The notes: generated by a model from the letters alone, not told the origin. 64,000 nt of DNA from Vibrio orientalis CIP 102891 = ATCC 33934 (GCF_000176235.1 NZ_ACZV01000005.1:620001-684000), one strand, 5' to 3'. Shown: positions 56,234 through 63,962, numbered from the stretch's first letter. Numbers and translations: made by a program.

Positions 56234-56701
56234 ATGAGTGATAAAGTGAAAGTGGCCCTGAAATGGCTCAAAGATCTCTTGGAGGCTGAGGGTGTTGAGT
56301 ATCAAATTGTTGGTGGGTTAGCGGCAACTATTCATGGTGGAAGTCGTGAAATTGCTGATATCGATCTTTATATTTGCAATTCTGACGCAAACAAGGTCTT
56401 GGCTCGCGTATCGCAGTTCATATCTAAACCGTTAACTCATTACACTGAGTACGGTTGGGATCTAGAGTATTTCCAGCTGGTTTACCAAAATCAAAAAATT
56501 GAAATTGGTTTAGATCTAAACACGAAGATACAATCAGCGATCGATGGTTCTTGGCATGAGCTTGAAATCCACTTTTCAGAGTCAGTGGTAAAACACTATC
56601 AAGGTATCGAATTACCAGTTATTCCAGTACATCGTCTCGTTGAGTACAAGCGAATATTGGGTAGGGAAGTCGACCTAATAGACATACAAGAACTAACGTG
56701 A
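56234..56701 (+). CDS. Cassette 1: nucleotidyltransferase-fold protein
   Basis: A 155-aa soluble protein. EYQIVGGLAATIHGGSREIA followed by DIDLYI (about residues 24-49) is the GG-x-AA-x-HG-x-R-x3-DID pattern of MNT/AbiEii-type nucleotidyltransferases; a third acidic residue lies in KIEIGLDL. The ATG follows AAGGGG. Proteins of this type often act in toxin-antitoxin or phage defence pairs, but no HEPN or AbiEi-like partner is present, so the role is open. Its attC begins 8 nt after the stop. Confidence 0.75.
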   Translation: MSDKVKVALKWLKDLLEAEGVEYQIVGGLAATIHGGSREIADIDLYICNSDANKVLARVSQFISKPLTHYTEYGWDLEYFQLVYQNQKIEIGLDLNTKIQSAIDGSWHELEIHFSESVVKHYQGIELPVIPVHRLVEYKRILGREVDLIDIQELT

Positions 56702-56709
56702 GTTCAGCG

Positions 56710-56834
56710 CCATAACAATAAATTTAAGCAGATTCGCAACGCTTGGCACTTTTGGTTTGAATCGGCTTTAGTGTTTACGGCACAATGGTTTAGGTAAGTG
56801 GTAGCGTTACTCACTACTTAATTTGGCGTTATGT
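56710..56834 (+). repeat. attC of cassette 1
   Basis: CCATAAC left core and GTTATGT right core. Main attC type (AGCAGATTCGCAACGC, GTGTTTACGGCACAAT). Confidence 0.92.
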
Positions 56835-56858
56835 AGCTAGGTAAGAAATGGAGTATAA

Positions 56859-57212
56859 ATGCTTGGTTTAGTTCGATTTGTAGTGGTTGCGAATGTAATA
56901 GCAGCCGTAATAGTTGTTGGCCTTGAGATGTCTACAGGCTTCTTTGGGCTTAAGTTTGTATCGGACTACGCATTTTTCATCGTTCTACTTTTATGGGGAA
57001 CGACAGCCTTATTTTTCATGTATCCGCCTTTGGGTGGTATAGGGCAGTTTGACGACAAAGTTGATAGGGTTACAGACTCAATGGTTGACCGTAGCGTAAC
57101 GGACGAAATCGATGATGAGCGGTTCTCAGAAAATACAGCTTTTTGTATCAAACTACTTATAGCTGGGGTGCCTGCATTCTTGGTTTGTGTCCTTGCGAGC
57201 ATCGCTACATAA
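56859..57212 (+). CDS. Cassette 2: small membrane protein, 117 aa
   Basis: Three hydrophobic helices: FVVVANVIAAVIVVGLEM, YAFFIVLLLWGTTALFF and LLIAGVPAFLVCVLASIA, with an acidic loop DKVDRVTDSMVDRSVTDEID between the second and third. No family recognised. The TAA stop is contributed by the left core of the attC (CATAAC), so gene end and recombination site overlap. Confidence 0.7.
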   Translation: MLGLVRFVVVANVIAAVIVVGLEMSTGFFGLKFVSDYAFFIVLLLWGTTALFFMYPPLGGIGQFDDKVDRVTDSMVDRSVTDEIDDERFSENTAFCIKLLIAGVPAFLVCVLASIAT

Positions 57213-57331
57213 CAATAAATTCAAGCAGATTCGTAACGCTCGGCATTTTTGCTTTGAATCAGCTTAAGTGTTTACGGCACAATGCTTTAGATGGGTGGTA
57301 GCGTTACTCACTACTTAATTTGGCGTTATGT
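57206..57331 (+). repeat. attC of cassette 2
   Basis: Main type with small changes (ATTCAAGCAGATTCGTAACGC). It contains the stop codon of cassette 2 and the ATG of the longest cassette 3 reading. Confidence 0.92.
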
Positions 57332-58191
57332 GTCTGTCAGAGATAGCAGAAATGGAAGAATCAAAAACAATTAGAGCCTTCAAAAGTGAGCTTATAAAAA
57401 TAATGCCTTACTTTCCAAACACAAAGGAAGTTCAGACAGAGTTACTAGAACAGCATTTAAGCTCGGTTATGTTCCATTACCTGCATTGGGCGTCTAGGCT
57501 AATTCCCGTTAGGCCAAGGGTGGTTAGTATAGAGCCTTATTTGTTACAGGACTCTCGCTGGAGTGAATACGAAAACGATGTAAGGGAATTACTTAGAAAA
57601 GTCGAGTTAGGAGAAGACTTAACTGAACATCTCTCCAATAAGGTGCTTACGAAAGGCTACACTCCTAAGGACTACATCCTTACTAAGGGTGACGCATGGA
57701 CAGATAAAGATCAGTTGTTAAATACTAAAGGTTTTCATCATCTGCATTTACATGCGGGTAAGTCGAAAAAGGGAAGTGTTGTACTGTTTGCGCAAGTTAG
57801 CAGAGATAAATTTACGGCGGTAGCTTTGTTTGACCACTCTGTTTTTGATTATGACAAACATGAAATGTCCGAAGAAAGGCGGCGAATGTGGGCTATATCT
57901 GATCATATAGCAGCTAGAGAGCTTCCACCGAATTCAGTTTACATGTCATACCCTATAACTACGTCAGGGCATCCAATCCATATCAATTCTATGACTCATG
58001 AATACTGGCATGTAATTAGTCAAATTGATCACAAGGTAGATAGCCGAGAATTTGCAGAAGAAATGTTTACAGGTTGCAGTACACAAATGCCTAAGAAACC
58101 CAAATTTAAATGGTTGCTGTATGGCCTTGATTTGGGGCTATTAGAAACTAAGACCAGTAATTTCTTCGTGTTTAGAAGGGGATATCTATAA
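57328..58191 (+). CDS. Cassette 3: hypothetical protein, 279-287 aa
   Basis: The largest cassette gene. The frame opens at the ATG inside the attC right core (GTTATGTGTCTG); an alternative ATG at 57352 starts MEESKTIRAF. Neither has a strong ribosome-binding site. The N-terminal third is helical; the centre has LNTKGFHHLHLHAGKSKKGS with clustered His, then strands VVLFAQVSRDKFTAVALFDH; the end is GLLETKTSNFFVFRRGYL. The His cluster could bind metal. No family recognised; enzyme or toxin activity cannot be judged. Confidence 0.65.
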   Translation: MCLSEIAEMEESKTIRAFKSELIKIMPYFPNTKEVQTELLEQHLSSVMFHYLHWASRLIPVRPRVVSIEPYLLQDSRWSEYENDVRELLRKVELGEDLTEHLSNKVLTKGYTPKDYILTKGDAWTDKDQLLNTKGFHHLHLHAGKSKKGSVVLFAQVSRDKFTAVALFDHSVFDYDKHEMSEERRRMWAISDHIAARELPPNSVYMSYPITTSGHPIHINSMTHEYWHVISQIDHKVDSREFAEEMFTGCSTQMPKKPKFKWLLYGLDLGLLETKTSNFFVFRRGYL

Positions 58192-58196
58192 AGACA

Positions 58197-58324
58197 CATA
58201 ACAAGCAATTTAAGAGTGATTCACAACGCTTGGCATTTTTGCTTCTACTTCAAATTTAGTGTTTATGGCACAATGCTTTAGGTTTGGGTGGTGGCGTTGT
58301 TCACACCTTAATTGGGCGTTATGT
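58197..58324 (+). repeat. attC of cassette 3
   Basis: Second type (TTTAAGAGTGATTCACAACGC, GTGTTTATGGCACAAT, right end TTGGGCGTTATGT). Confidence 0.92.
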
Positions 58325-58358
58325 CGCAATTCATAAGTTTTACGTAAGGTGAAATAAT

Positions 58359-58736
58359 ATGGCAAGTCAAAAACCGACAATGATTCTGTTGTCGAAAACG
58401 GATTTAACTGAAGAAGAAATTAGCCAATTATCTGATGCAGAAGCATGGCAGATTATTTACTCGACCAGAGCCAAAAAAGTCGTCGATAGTCGTTTGCAGG
58501 TTTGTTTTACGGGCTTTGGAACTACCGAAAAAAATGAACTAACAGAAATGGCGTCAGCGAATAACTTTAATGTAGTTAAATCAGTAACTAAGAAATTAGA
58601 CTTCCTAGTTGGTGGTGTAAATGCGGGACCCAAAAAGCTTGAGAAAGCTGAAATGCAAGGTGTTCAAGTCCTAACTGCAGACCAGTTTAAATCATTGGCA
58701 GAAACAGGAGAAATACCTGAAGTGCAAGTAGGGTAG
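58359..58736 (+). CDS. Cassette 4: BRCT-domain protein
   Basis: A 125-aa protein. Residues about 47-117 form one BRCT domain: LQVCFTGFGTTEKNELTEMA, SVTKKLDFLVGG, GPKKLEKAEMQGVQVLTADQ, the same pattern as in NAD-dependent DNA ligase and RFC-like proteins. The first ~45 residues are a helical lead (DLTEEEISQLSDAEAWQIIY). There is no ligase or nuclease domain, so it is a stand-alone BRCT that may bind DNA ends or phosphoproteins. The ATG is preceded by AAGGTG. Confidence 0.85.
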   Translation: MASQKPTMILLSKTDLTEEEISQLSDAEAWQIIYSTRAKKVVDSRLQVCFTGFGTTEKNELTEMASANNFNVVKSVTKKLDFLVGGVNAGPKKLEKAEMQGVQVLTADQFKSLAETGEIPEVQVG

Positions 58737-58742
58737 TTAGCG

Positions 58743-58867
58743 ACATAACAATAAATTTAAGCAGATTCGCAACGCTTGGCATTTTCGGTTTGAATCAACT
58801 TTAGTGTTTACGGCACAATGGGTTAGGTTAGTGAGGGCGTTGCTCACTACTTAATTTGGCGTTATGT
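58743..58867 (+). repeat. attC of cassette 4
   Basis: Main type; right core GTTATGT. Confidence 0.92.
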
Positions 58868-59319
58868 TTACTTGTATTTCAATGGCTTAAATATCTTAGG
58901 CTCAAGTTCTTTGTCCCTATGGAAATTCGTCCCTAGTAGACTCAGCAAATCCACATTGTCGGTCTAAGTTCTTGAATCTCTCAGCCCGTAAAACATGCCA
59001 ATGTTCGTGGGTTGCTTCATTGTCAGATCGAGTTGGCTAGCTTTTAGCTTCTCTGGCTCAAAGTCGCTTTCAGGTTCATTACCAAGCAGCATTTCAGCTT
59101 GGCAGTTGCCTCGGCAATTCACCATTGTTTTGCGCTTTGGTTGGAAAGACAGGGCGTTTGTTGAAGCTTAGTCGGATTGCCTCATTGGGCAGGGAAGTGG
59201 AATTACTGGTTTTGGGTTAGTCGCTTTTGGCGGCCAAGTTGGTTCTTGCCTTGTGGTTTGGTTCAGAAAACTGGCTTGAAATAGCAGTTCTTTCTCAATT
59301 AAGTCAGTCACTTGTGGTA
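58868..59319. other. Cassette 5: no convincing gene (ORF-less cassette)
   Basis: About 450 bp between two attC sites without a well-supported gene. The best frame is 58 codons from ATG 58995 to TAG 59171 (MPMFVGCFIVRSSWLAFSFS at its start), but it lacks a ribosome-binding site and has low-complexity Ser/Phe content. The segment may carry an RNA, a promoter, or a decayed gene. Confidence 0.6.
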
Positions 59320-59445
59320 AAACATAACAAACAATTCAAGCTGATTCGCAACGCTCGGCGCTTTCGGTTTCAATTAGTTTGGTGATTACGGTACAGTGTT
59401 TTAGTAAGGTGGAAGCGTTGCTCACAACTTAATTGGGCGTTATGT
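59320..59445 (+). repeat. attC of cassette 5
   Basis: Variant of the main type (AAGCTGATTCGCAACGCTCGGCGC, GTGATTACGGTACAGTG), right end TTGGGCGTTATGT; the most divergent intact site in the array. Confidence 0.88.
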
Positions 59446-59522
59446 GCCTAGTGTGATTTGTCTGACATTATGTGCAATTAGACGTCTATATTATGTGCGG
59501 TGGTCATTCATAAGGAGTGGTT

Positions 59523-59786
59523 ATGGCACTTACAAGTAAAGTCAAAGTTGTTGTTTCCTTTGCCGCTATGGCGATATCTTCGGTTTTTCTAGCTCTAGAC
59601 TTATTTGGCGTAATTCCTTTTTTGGTTTTAGTTATTTCCTTTTTCACAGCAGTTATTCAAGGAACTCTTTGTTTCCTAGGGTATAAAGATGGAGACATGT
59701 TTGAAGCATATCAGGACTTGGAGCGCACAGAGGCTACAGCCTTTACAAATTTGCTCAAGGATAAAAAGGAATGTGACAAACTTTGA
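59523..59786 (+). CDS. Cassette 6: small two-helix membrane protein
   Basis: An 87-aa protein from ATG 59523, which follows AAGGAG by 5 nt; an upstream GTG lies inside that ribosome-binding site. Two helices: VVSFAAMAISSVFLALDLFG and IPFLVLVISFFTAVIQGTLC, then a charged cytoplasmic tail (AYQDLERTEATAFTNLLKDK). No family recognised. Confidence 0.7.
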   Translation: MALTSKVKVVVSFAAMAISSVFLALDLFGVIPFLVLVISFFTAVIQGTLCFLGYKDGDMFEAYQDLERTEATAFTNLLKDKKECDKL

Positions 59787-59793
59787 AGGCGGA

Positions 59794-59918
59794 ACATAAC
59801 AATAAATTTAAGCAGATTCGCAACGCTTGGCACTTTTGGTTTGAATCAGCTTAAGTGTTTACGGCACAATGCTTTAGGTAAGTGGTAGCGTTGCTCACTA
59901 CTTAATTTGGCGTTAGGT
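59794..59918 (+). repeat. attC of cassette 6
   Basis: Main type; right core GTTAGGT. Confidence 0.92.
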
Positions 59919-59937
59919 GAATACAGGGAATTATCGA

Positions 59938-60276
59938 ATGGAATTAAAGTGTCACTGTGGAAACGTTAGCTTGGTATTGAGTTCGCTGCCTAAAGAGGTT
60001 GGCGAGTGTAATTGTTCTATTTGTCGTCGTTATGCTCCGGCTTGGGCATACTTTTCTCCAGAGCAAGTTCAAATCAACATGAATGAGAAAACGGTTTTCT
60101 ATTGTTGGGGTGACAAAGAAGTGGAATTTCATCGCTGCAATTCATGTGGTTGTTTAACGCACTACATAACCACACAGAAATGTTCCGAAGATATCTTGGC
60201 TGTAAATATGAGAATGGCCGAAAATGAAGTGCTTTCGAGTATTCCTGTTCGTAAGATCAATGGTGCATCGTACTAA
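59938..60276 (+). CDS. Cassette 7: GFA/CENP-V family zinc protein
   Basis: A 112-aa protein of the glutathione-dependent formaldehyde-activating family. Zinc-binding cysteines: KCHCGNVSL, GECNCSICRRYAPAWAYF and HRCNSCGCLTHYI, the standard C-x-C...C-x2-C...C-x2-C arrangement. ATG 59938 is behind AGGGAA; a longer GTG reading starts inside the attC. Known members bind or trap formaldehyde-glutathione adducts, though most have no proven substrate. Confidence 0.9.
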   Translation: MELKCHCGNVSLVLSSLPKEVGECNCSICRRYAPAWAYFSPEQVQINMNEKTVFYCWGDKEVEFHRCNSCGCLTHYITTQKCSEDILAVNMRMAENEVLSSIPVRKINGASY

Positions 60277-60278
60277 TC

Positions 60279-60403
60279 ACCTAACAATAAATTTAAGCAG
60301 ATTCGCAACGCTTGGCATTTTTGGTTTGAATCGGCTTTAGTGTTTACGGCACAATGGTTTAGGTAGATCGTAGCGTTACTCACTACTTAATTTGGCGTTA
60401 TAT
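60279..60403 (+). repeat. attC of cassette 7
   Basis: Main type; ACCTAAC left core, GTTATAT right core. Confidence 0.92.
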
Positions 60404-60438
60404 TGCCCCGATAAAATCGGGCTATCTAGAGCTTTAAA

Positions 60439-60864
60439 ATGATAAGAAAATACAACGAAAATGACATGGATTCAGTTCTTGAAATTTGGCTTAATGCATC
60501 AGTTAAAGCTCACGATTTCATCTCAGCTGAGTTCTGGAAATCTCAAGTAGAGAACATGCGTAATATCTACATTCCGGCTTCAGAAACTTACGTTTACGAA
60601 GCTGAGTCGAAGGTGGTAGGTTTTTACGCACTATATGAAAATAACTTAGCTGCTATATTCGTTTCTCCTGAGTTTCAAGGTAAAGGTATTGGTAAGCAAC
60701 TATTGATTCATGCTAAAGCTCAAAGGGCGGTATTAAGTCTTTCCGTATACAAGGAAAATCAGGCTAGTTATCAGTTCTATTTGTCTCAAGGGTTCCAAGT
60801 AGTTAGTGAACAATTGGATGAGCATACTGGACATCCAGAATACACAATGAGTTCGGGCATATAA
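60439..60864 (+). CDS. Cassette 8: GNAT N-acetyltransferase
   Basis: A 141-aa acetyltransferase close to the YiaC/YjaB type: MIRKYNENDMDSVLEIWLNA opening, LAAIFVSPEFQGKGIGKQLL (acetyl-CoA loop Q-x-G-x-G), SVYKENQASYQFYLSQGF motif B. Short cassettes of this family often modify small molecules or protein N-termini. The TAA stop is provided by the attC left core. Confidence 0.9.
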   Translation: MIRKYNENDMDSVLEIWLNASVKAHDFISAEFWKSQVENMRNIYIPASETYVYEAESKVVGFYALYENNLAAIFVSPEFQGKGIGKQLLIHAKAQRAVLSLSVYKENQASYQFYLSQGFQVVSEQLDEHTGHPEYTMSSGI

Positions 60865-60984
60865 CAAAAAATTTAAGAGTGATTCACAACGCTTGGCGCT
60901 CTCACTTCAAGCCAGTTTAGTGTTTATGGCACAATGCGTTAGGTAAGGTGTCAGCGTTGTTCACACCTTAATTTGGCGTTAGGT
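60858..60984 (+). repeat. attC of cassette 8
   Basis: Second group (TTTAAGAGTGATTCACAACGCTTGGCGC with CTCACTTCAAGCC interior); right core GTTAGGT. It contains the cassette 8 stop codon. Confidence 0.9.
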
Positions 60985-61014
60985 GTGCATAGAAAATTAA
61001 CAGATTGAGGTAGT

Positions 61015-61443
61015 ATGACAAAAGAGCTTGAAATGTTTAACCAGCATCAACAAGACGTTAGATCTAGAGCCGATTCATTGGCAAAAGCGATTTTTGTACT
61101 TTCGGGTGGCTCTCTAACTGTATCCATTGGCCTGTTTCTAAAAACAGAACGCTTACCTTTGTCAGACTGTGCATTAGTCATTTTAAAGTACTCATGGTGG
61201 CTTTTGTTTGCAACTATCGCCCTTGGTGTGTTTATGCTTTCAACTATCATCGTTAGAGATTTTCTGTTTGGCGAACAGTGGCGAAAATCGTTCCACGACA
61301 AGAATATCGATGTGTCGGGCTTTCCTGGCTTCTTTGAGTTTTTGATAGTGGCATTAGGGCTTTTAGGAATTACCACTTTTGTCGCAGGAATGTTTGGTTT
61401 AGCGTATGTAGCTACTGAAGCTGTTGCGGGAATCCACACCTAA
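61015..61443 (+). CDS. Cassette 9: membrane protein, 142 aa
   Basis: Three hydrophobic helices: LAKAIFVLSGGSLTVSIGLF, WWLLFATIALGVFMLSTIIV and FLIVALGLLGITTFVAGMFG, with a polar N-terminus (MTKELEMFNQHQQDVRSRAD). The ATG has GAGG upstream (TTGAGGTAGTATG). No family recognised. Stop codon TAA lies in the attC left core. Confidence 0.7.
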   Translation: MTKELEMFNQHQQDVRSRADSLAKAIFVLSGGSLTVSIGLFLKTERLPLSDCALVILKYSWWLLFATIALGVFMLSTIIVRDFLFGEQWRKSFHDKNIDVSGFPGFFEFLIVALGLLGITTFVAGMFGLAYVATEAVAGIHT

Positions 61444-61562
61444 CAATAAATTTAAGCAGATTCGCAACGCTTGGCATTTTCGGTTTGAATCGGCTTTAGT
61501 GTTTACGGCACAATGGGTTAGGTTAGTGGGGGCGTTGCTCACTACTTAATTTGGCGTTAGGT
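61438..61562 (+). repeat. attC of cassette 9
   Basis: Main type; ACCTAAC to GTTAGGT; contains the stop codon of cassette 9. Confidence 0.92.
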
Positions 61563-61574
61563 TTTCGGAGTAAT

Positions 61575-62054
61575 ATGAAGCACATTTTATTTATCTTGTG
61601 TACTTTGATGTCAGGAGTAGTCATGTCTGAGGGTTTGTTTTTAAGCTCATATAATAAAGTGTCTGATCGTTATGCAATTCTCGATGAGTCTGACCAGTCT
61701 GGAGTGCTTTACTTAACTAAGCCAGAGACTCAAGAGCCAGAGCGAGACGCTGTCGCATACATACATTACGCTCCTGTTTCTAAGGATACTTGGAAACAGA
61801 AAATGAGAGCAGGAGAACCACCACAATTACATGAAGGTGTAGCTTCTGAAGTAGCCGTTATTGCAAAAACAGCAGAGCAAGATTTTAGCTTCTTATGGTC
61901 GGCTGATGGTAACTCAGTAGCCTTATTATATAAAAATGCTCCAATAGCGTTCGTTACTCAAAGTGAAAAGTATGGCTTTAGTAAAGCGGTTGTATCAGAC
62001 TCACCAATTGTTTCTGCGTGGGATGCAGAGAAGTTTAACGAACTATTTGAGTAA
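61575..62054 (+). CDS. Cassette 10: exported hypothetical protein
   Basis: From ATG 61575 (GGAG 5 nt upstream) the 159-aa product has a signal peptide MKHILFILCTLMSGVVMSEG. The mature part is a beta-rich protein with SGVLYLTKPE, YIHYAPVSKDTWKQKMRAGE, FSFLWSADGNSVALLYKNAP and SDSPIVSAWD. The pattern (SADGNSVAL) recalls WD/beta-propeller-like strands but the protein is too short for a propeller. Function unknown, periplasmic. Confidence 0.7.
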   Translation: MKHILFILCTLMSGVVMSEGLFLSSYNKVSDRYAILDESDQSGVLYLTKPETQEPERDAVAYIHYAPVSKDTWKQKMRAGEPPQLHEGVASEVAVIAKTAEQDFSFLWSADGNSVALLYKNAPIAFVTQSEKYGFSKAVVSDSPIVSAWDAEKFNELFE

Positions 62055-62056
62055 AA

Positions 62057-62181
62057 ACCTAACAATAAATTTAAGCAGATTCGCAACGCTTGGCACTTTT
62101 GGTTTGAGTCAGCTTTAGTGTTTACGGCACAATGGTTTAGGTAGATGGCAGCGTTGCTCACTACTTAATTTGGCGTTATGT
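62057..62181 (+). repeat. attC of cassette 10
   Basis: Main type; ACCTAAC to GTTATGT. Confidence 0.92.
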
Positions 62182-62205
62182 GCCCGAATAGGATTAGTGG
62201 AATAT

Positions 62206-62805
62206 ATGGATAATAGTAAAGAAGTCCCTGAACAGATTAAAGGTTGGAATTGGGGCGCGTTTGCGTTCAATTGGATATGGGGTATTCGCTTTCGTACCTA
62301 TCGAGCTTTGTTGGTTTTTGTGCCGCTCGTTAACATTGCGATGCCATTTATTCTTGGTTTCAAAGGCAATGAGTGGGCTTGGAAGCATAACCAATGGAGT
62401 AGTGTTGAAGAGTTTAAGAACTCTCAAAGGAAGTGGTCTGTTGCAGCTGCGATAATGCTGGCCTGTGGTGTTATCTTGGCATTCATCTTCACTATAAGCA
62501 TGAATAGCTCATTTGAAGAGTCTGGTTCAACTAAGCTAGCGCTTAACACTCTAGAGAGCTCGGACAAGTTTCACGCAAATATTGGTACGCCTTACGACAT
62601 TGACTTAATTCAAGGAATCATTCGAGGGTATGAAGTTTCTGGTTCTGCTGATATGCAGTACGAGATCGAAGGTCCTAAAGGTGATGGTCTATTTGAATTC
62701 AAAGCCGAATTAAGTGAAAGTACATGGCGGTTAACCTGCTTGGAAATTACATATTTACCTAGCCAAGAACTCGAAATTTTAGCGCCTTGTGAAAAAGGCA
62801 CATAA
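62206..62805 (+). CDS. Cassette 11: DUF2628-like plus Coa1-like membrane protein
   Basis: A 199-aa protein in two parts. Residues 1-75 have IKGWNWGAFAFNWIWGIRFR, a helix, and GFKGNEWAWKHNQWSSVEEF, the pattern of small DUF2628-like membrane domains. After a second helix (AAAIMLACGVILAFIFTISM) comes a periplasmic-type domain with IIRGYEVSGSADMQYEIEGP and WRLTCLEITYLPSQ that resembles the Coa1 (cytochrome oxidase assembly protein 1) fold. ATG 62206 is chosen over starts inside the attC. Stop codon from the attC left core. Role unknown; Coa1-like domains may chaperone membrane proteins. Confidence 0.7.
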   Translation: MDNSKEVPEQIKGWNWGAFAFNWIWGIRFRTYRALLVFVPLVNIAMPFILGFKGNEWAWKHNQWSSVEEFKNSQRKWSVAAAIMLACGVILAFIFTISMNSSFEESGSTKLALNTLESSDKFHANIGTPYDIDLIQGIIRGYEVSGSADMQYEIEGPKGDGLFEFKAELSESTWRLTCLEITYLPSQELEILAPCEKGT

Positions 62806-62928
62806 CAAGCAATTTAAGAGGGATTCACAACGCTTGGCATTTTTGCTTCTACTTCAGTTTTAGTGTTTATGGCACAATGCTTTAGGTTTGGGTGGAGGCG
62901 TTGTTCACCCCTTAATTGGGCGTTATGT
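62800..62928 (+). repeat. attC of cassette 11
   Basis: Second type, nearly the same as the attC of cassette 3 (TTTAAGAGGGATTCACAACGC, TTGGGCGTTATGT). Confidence 0.92.
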
Positions 62929-62989
62929 GCTTTCTCGAAAATTTGAAAACTAGTGTAGCATTGGCGTTTTGAAAGAAGTGGAAATCAGC

Positions 62990-63403
62990 ATGTCTAAATC
63001 AGTTCAGCAGCAAATCGGCAATATCGCACTAGTCGTTGAAAGCTACGATGATGCTATAGAGTTTTATACTCAAAAGCTTCAATTTACACTCGTTGAAGAC
63101 ACTGACTTAGGTGGCGGAAAGCGCTGGGTTCAGGTTTCTCCTCCGAACTCAAATGGTACAAACCTGCTTCTAGCTCAGGCAAGCACTGAAGAACAGAGTC
63201 TTGCTGTCGGTAACCAAACTGGTGGTCGTGTGTTCTTGTTTCTACAGACTAACGACTTCTGGAGAGACTACGAGTCAATGAAGGAAAATGGTGTTGTATT
63301 TAATGAAGAACCACGAGTAGAAGAGTACGGCACAGTAGTGGTGTTCCAAGACCTATATGGAAATAAGTGGGACTTACTGCAACTAAACAGCGCAACCAAA
63401 TAG
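62990..63403 (+). CDS. Cassette 12: VOC/glyoxalase-fold protein
   Basis: A 137-aa protein of the vicinal oxygen chelate superfamily: IGNIALVVESYDDAIEFYTQ, then KLQFTLVEDTDLGGGKRWVQ, VFLFLQTNDFWRDYESMKEN, EYGTVVVFQDLYGNKWDLLQ. It has the betaalphabetabetabeta repeats and the FQDLYGNKWDL ending of bleomycin-resistance/glyoxalase-like proteins. The usual first metal His is replaced by Asn in IGNIALVV, so metal binding is uncertain. ATG 62990 with GTGGA upstream. Confidence 0.88.
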   Translation: MSKSVQQQIGNIALVVESYDDAIEFYTQKLQFTLVEDTDLGGGKRWVQVSPPNSNGTNLLLAQASTEEQSLAVGNQTGGRVFLFLQTNDFWRDYESMKENGVVFNEEPRVEEYGTVVVFQDLYGNKWDLLQLNSATK

Positions 63404-63408
63404 TACGC

Positions 63409-63534
63409 ACATAACAATAAATTTAAGAGTGATTCACAACGCACGGCGCTTTCACTTCAAGCAAGTTTAGTGTTTATAGCACAATGCGTTAGGTAAGATG
63501 TCAGCGTTGTTCACACCTTAATTTGGCGTTATGC
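63409..63534 (+). repeat. attC of cassette 12
   Basis: Second group, similar to the attC of cassette 8 (CACTTCAAGCAAG interior); right core GTTATGC. Confidence 0.9.
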
Positions 63535-63554
63535 AATTGGAGGAAGTTACAGCG

Positions 63555-63962
63555 ATGGAAGTAATCTTTTGGCTAGCTGTTGGTGTAATAGCTAGTGCTG
63601 TATTACTCAAGTGTGTACACCATAAATCCTCAGAGTTTCGTCTTAAGATTCTCGGTTATGCGTTGATAATTGCTGCGCTTATCTATGTACTGTTTGCTAT
63701 TTTAGCTTCGAATCTGGCTTGGATTGGAATCGAATCTTTAGGCGTACTGTTATACGGTGCATTCTATATTCTTTCCAAAAGTCGTAGCTCATATTTATTA
63801 GCAGTAGGTTGGTTACTTCATCCCATTTGGGACGTTGGTCTTCATTTAGTCGGTCCAGGCAGTTCTGTTGCTCCGGAATGGTACGTGATAATGTGCATTT
63901 CTTTCGATATTACAGTAGCTTGGTACTTGTTGGCTCAAGCGCGTGTTGGAAAAATTGCATAA
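63555..63962 (+). CDS. Cassette 13: DUF6010-like membrane protein
   Basis: A 135-aa protein with about four helices: MEVIFWLAVGVIASAVLLKC, LGYALIIAALIYVLFAILAS, a central GVLLYGAFYILS, and a last helix. The segment LLAVGWLLHPIWDVGLHLVG, continuing in SSVAPEWYVIMC and FDITVAWYLLAQAR, matches the W-L-x-H-x2-W-D-x3-H...AP pattern I associate with DUF6010. ATG 63555 follows GGAGGAAG; a longer reading starts at the attC ATG 63531. TAA comes from the attC left core. Confidence 0.7.
   Translation: MEVIFWLAVGVIASAVLLKCVHHKSSEFRLKILGYALIIAALIYVLFAILASNLAWIGIESLGVLLYGAFYILSKSRSSYLLAVGWLLHPIWDVGLHLVGPGSSVAPEWYVIMCISFDITVAWYLLAQARVGKIA

Noticed and set aside
58995-59171. 58-codon ORF in cassette 5 as a real gene
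   Set aside because: No ribosome-binding site and biased Ser/Phe content; kept only as a possibility in the cassette entry.
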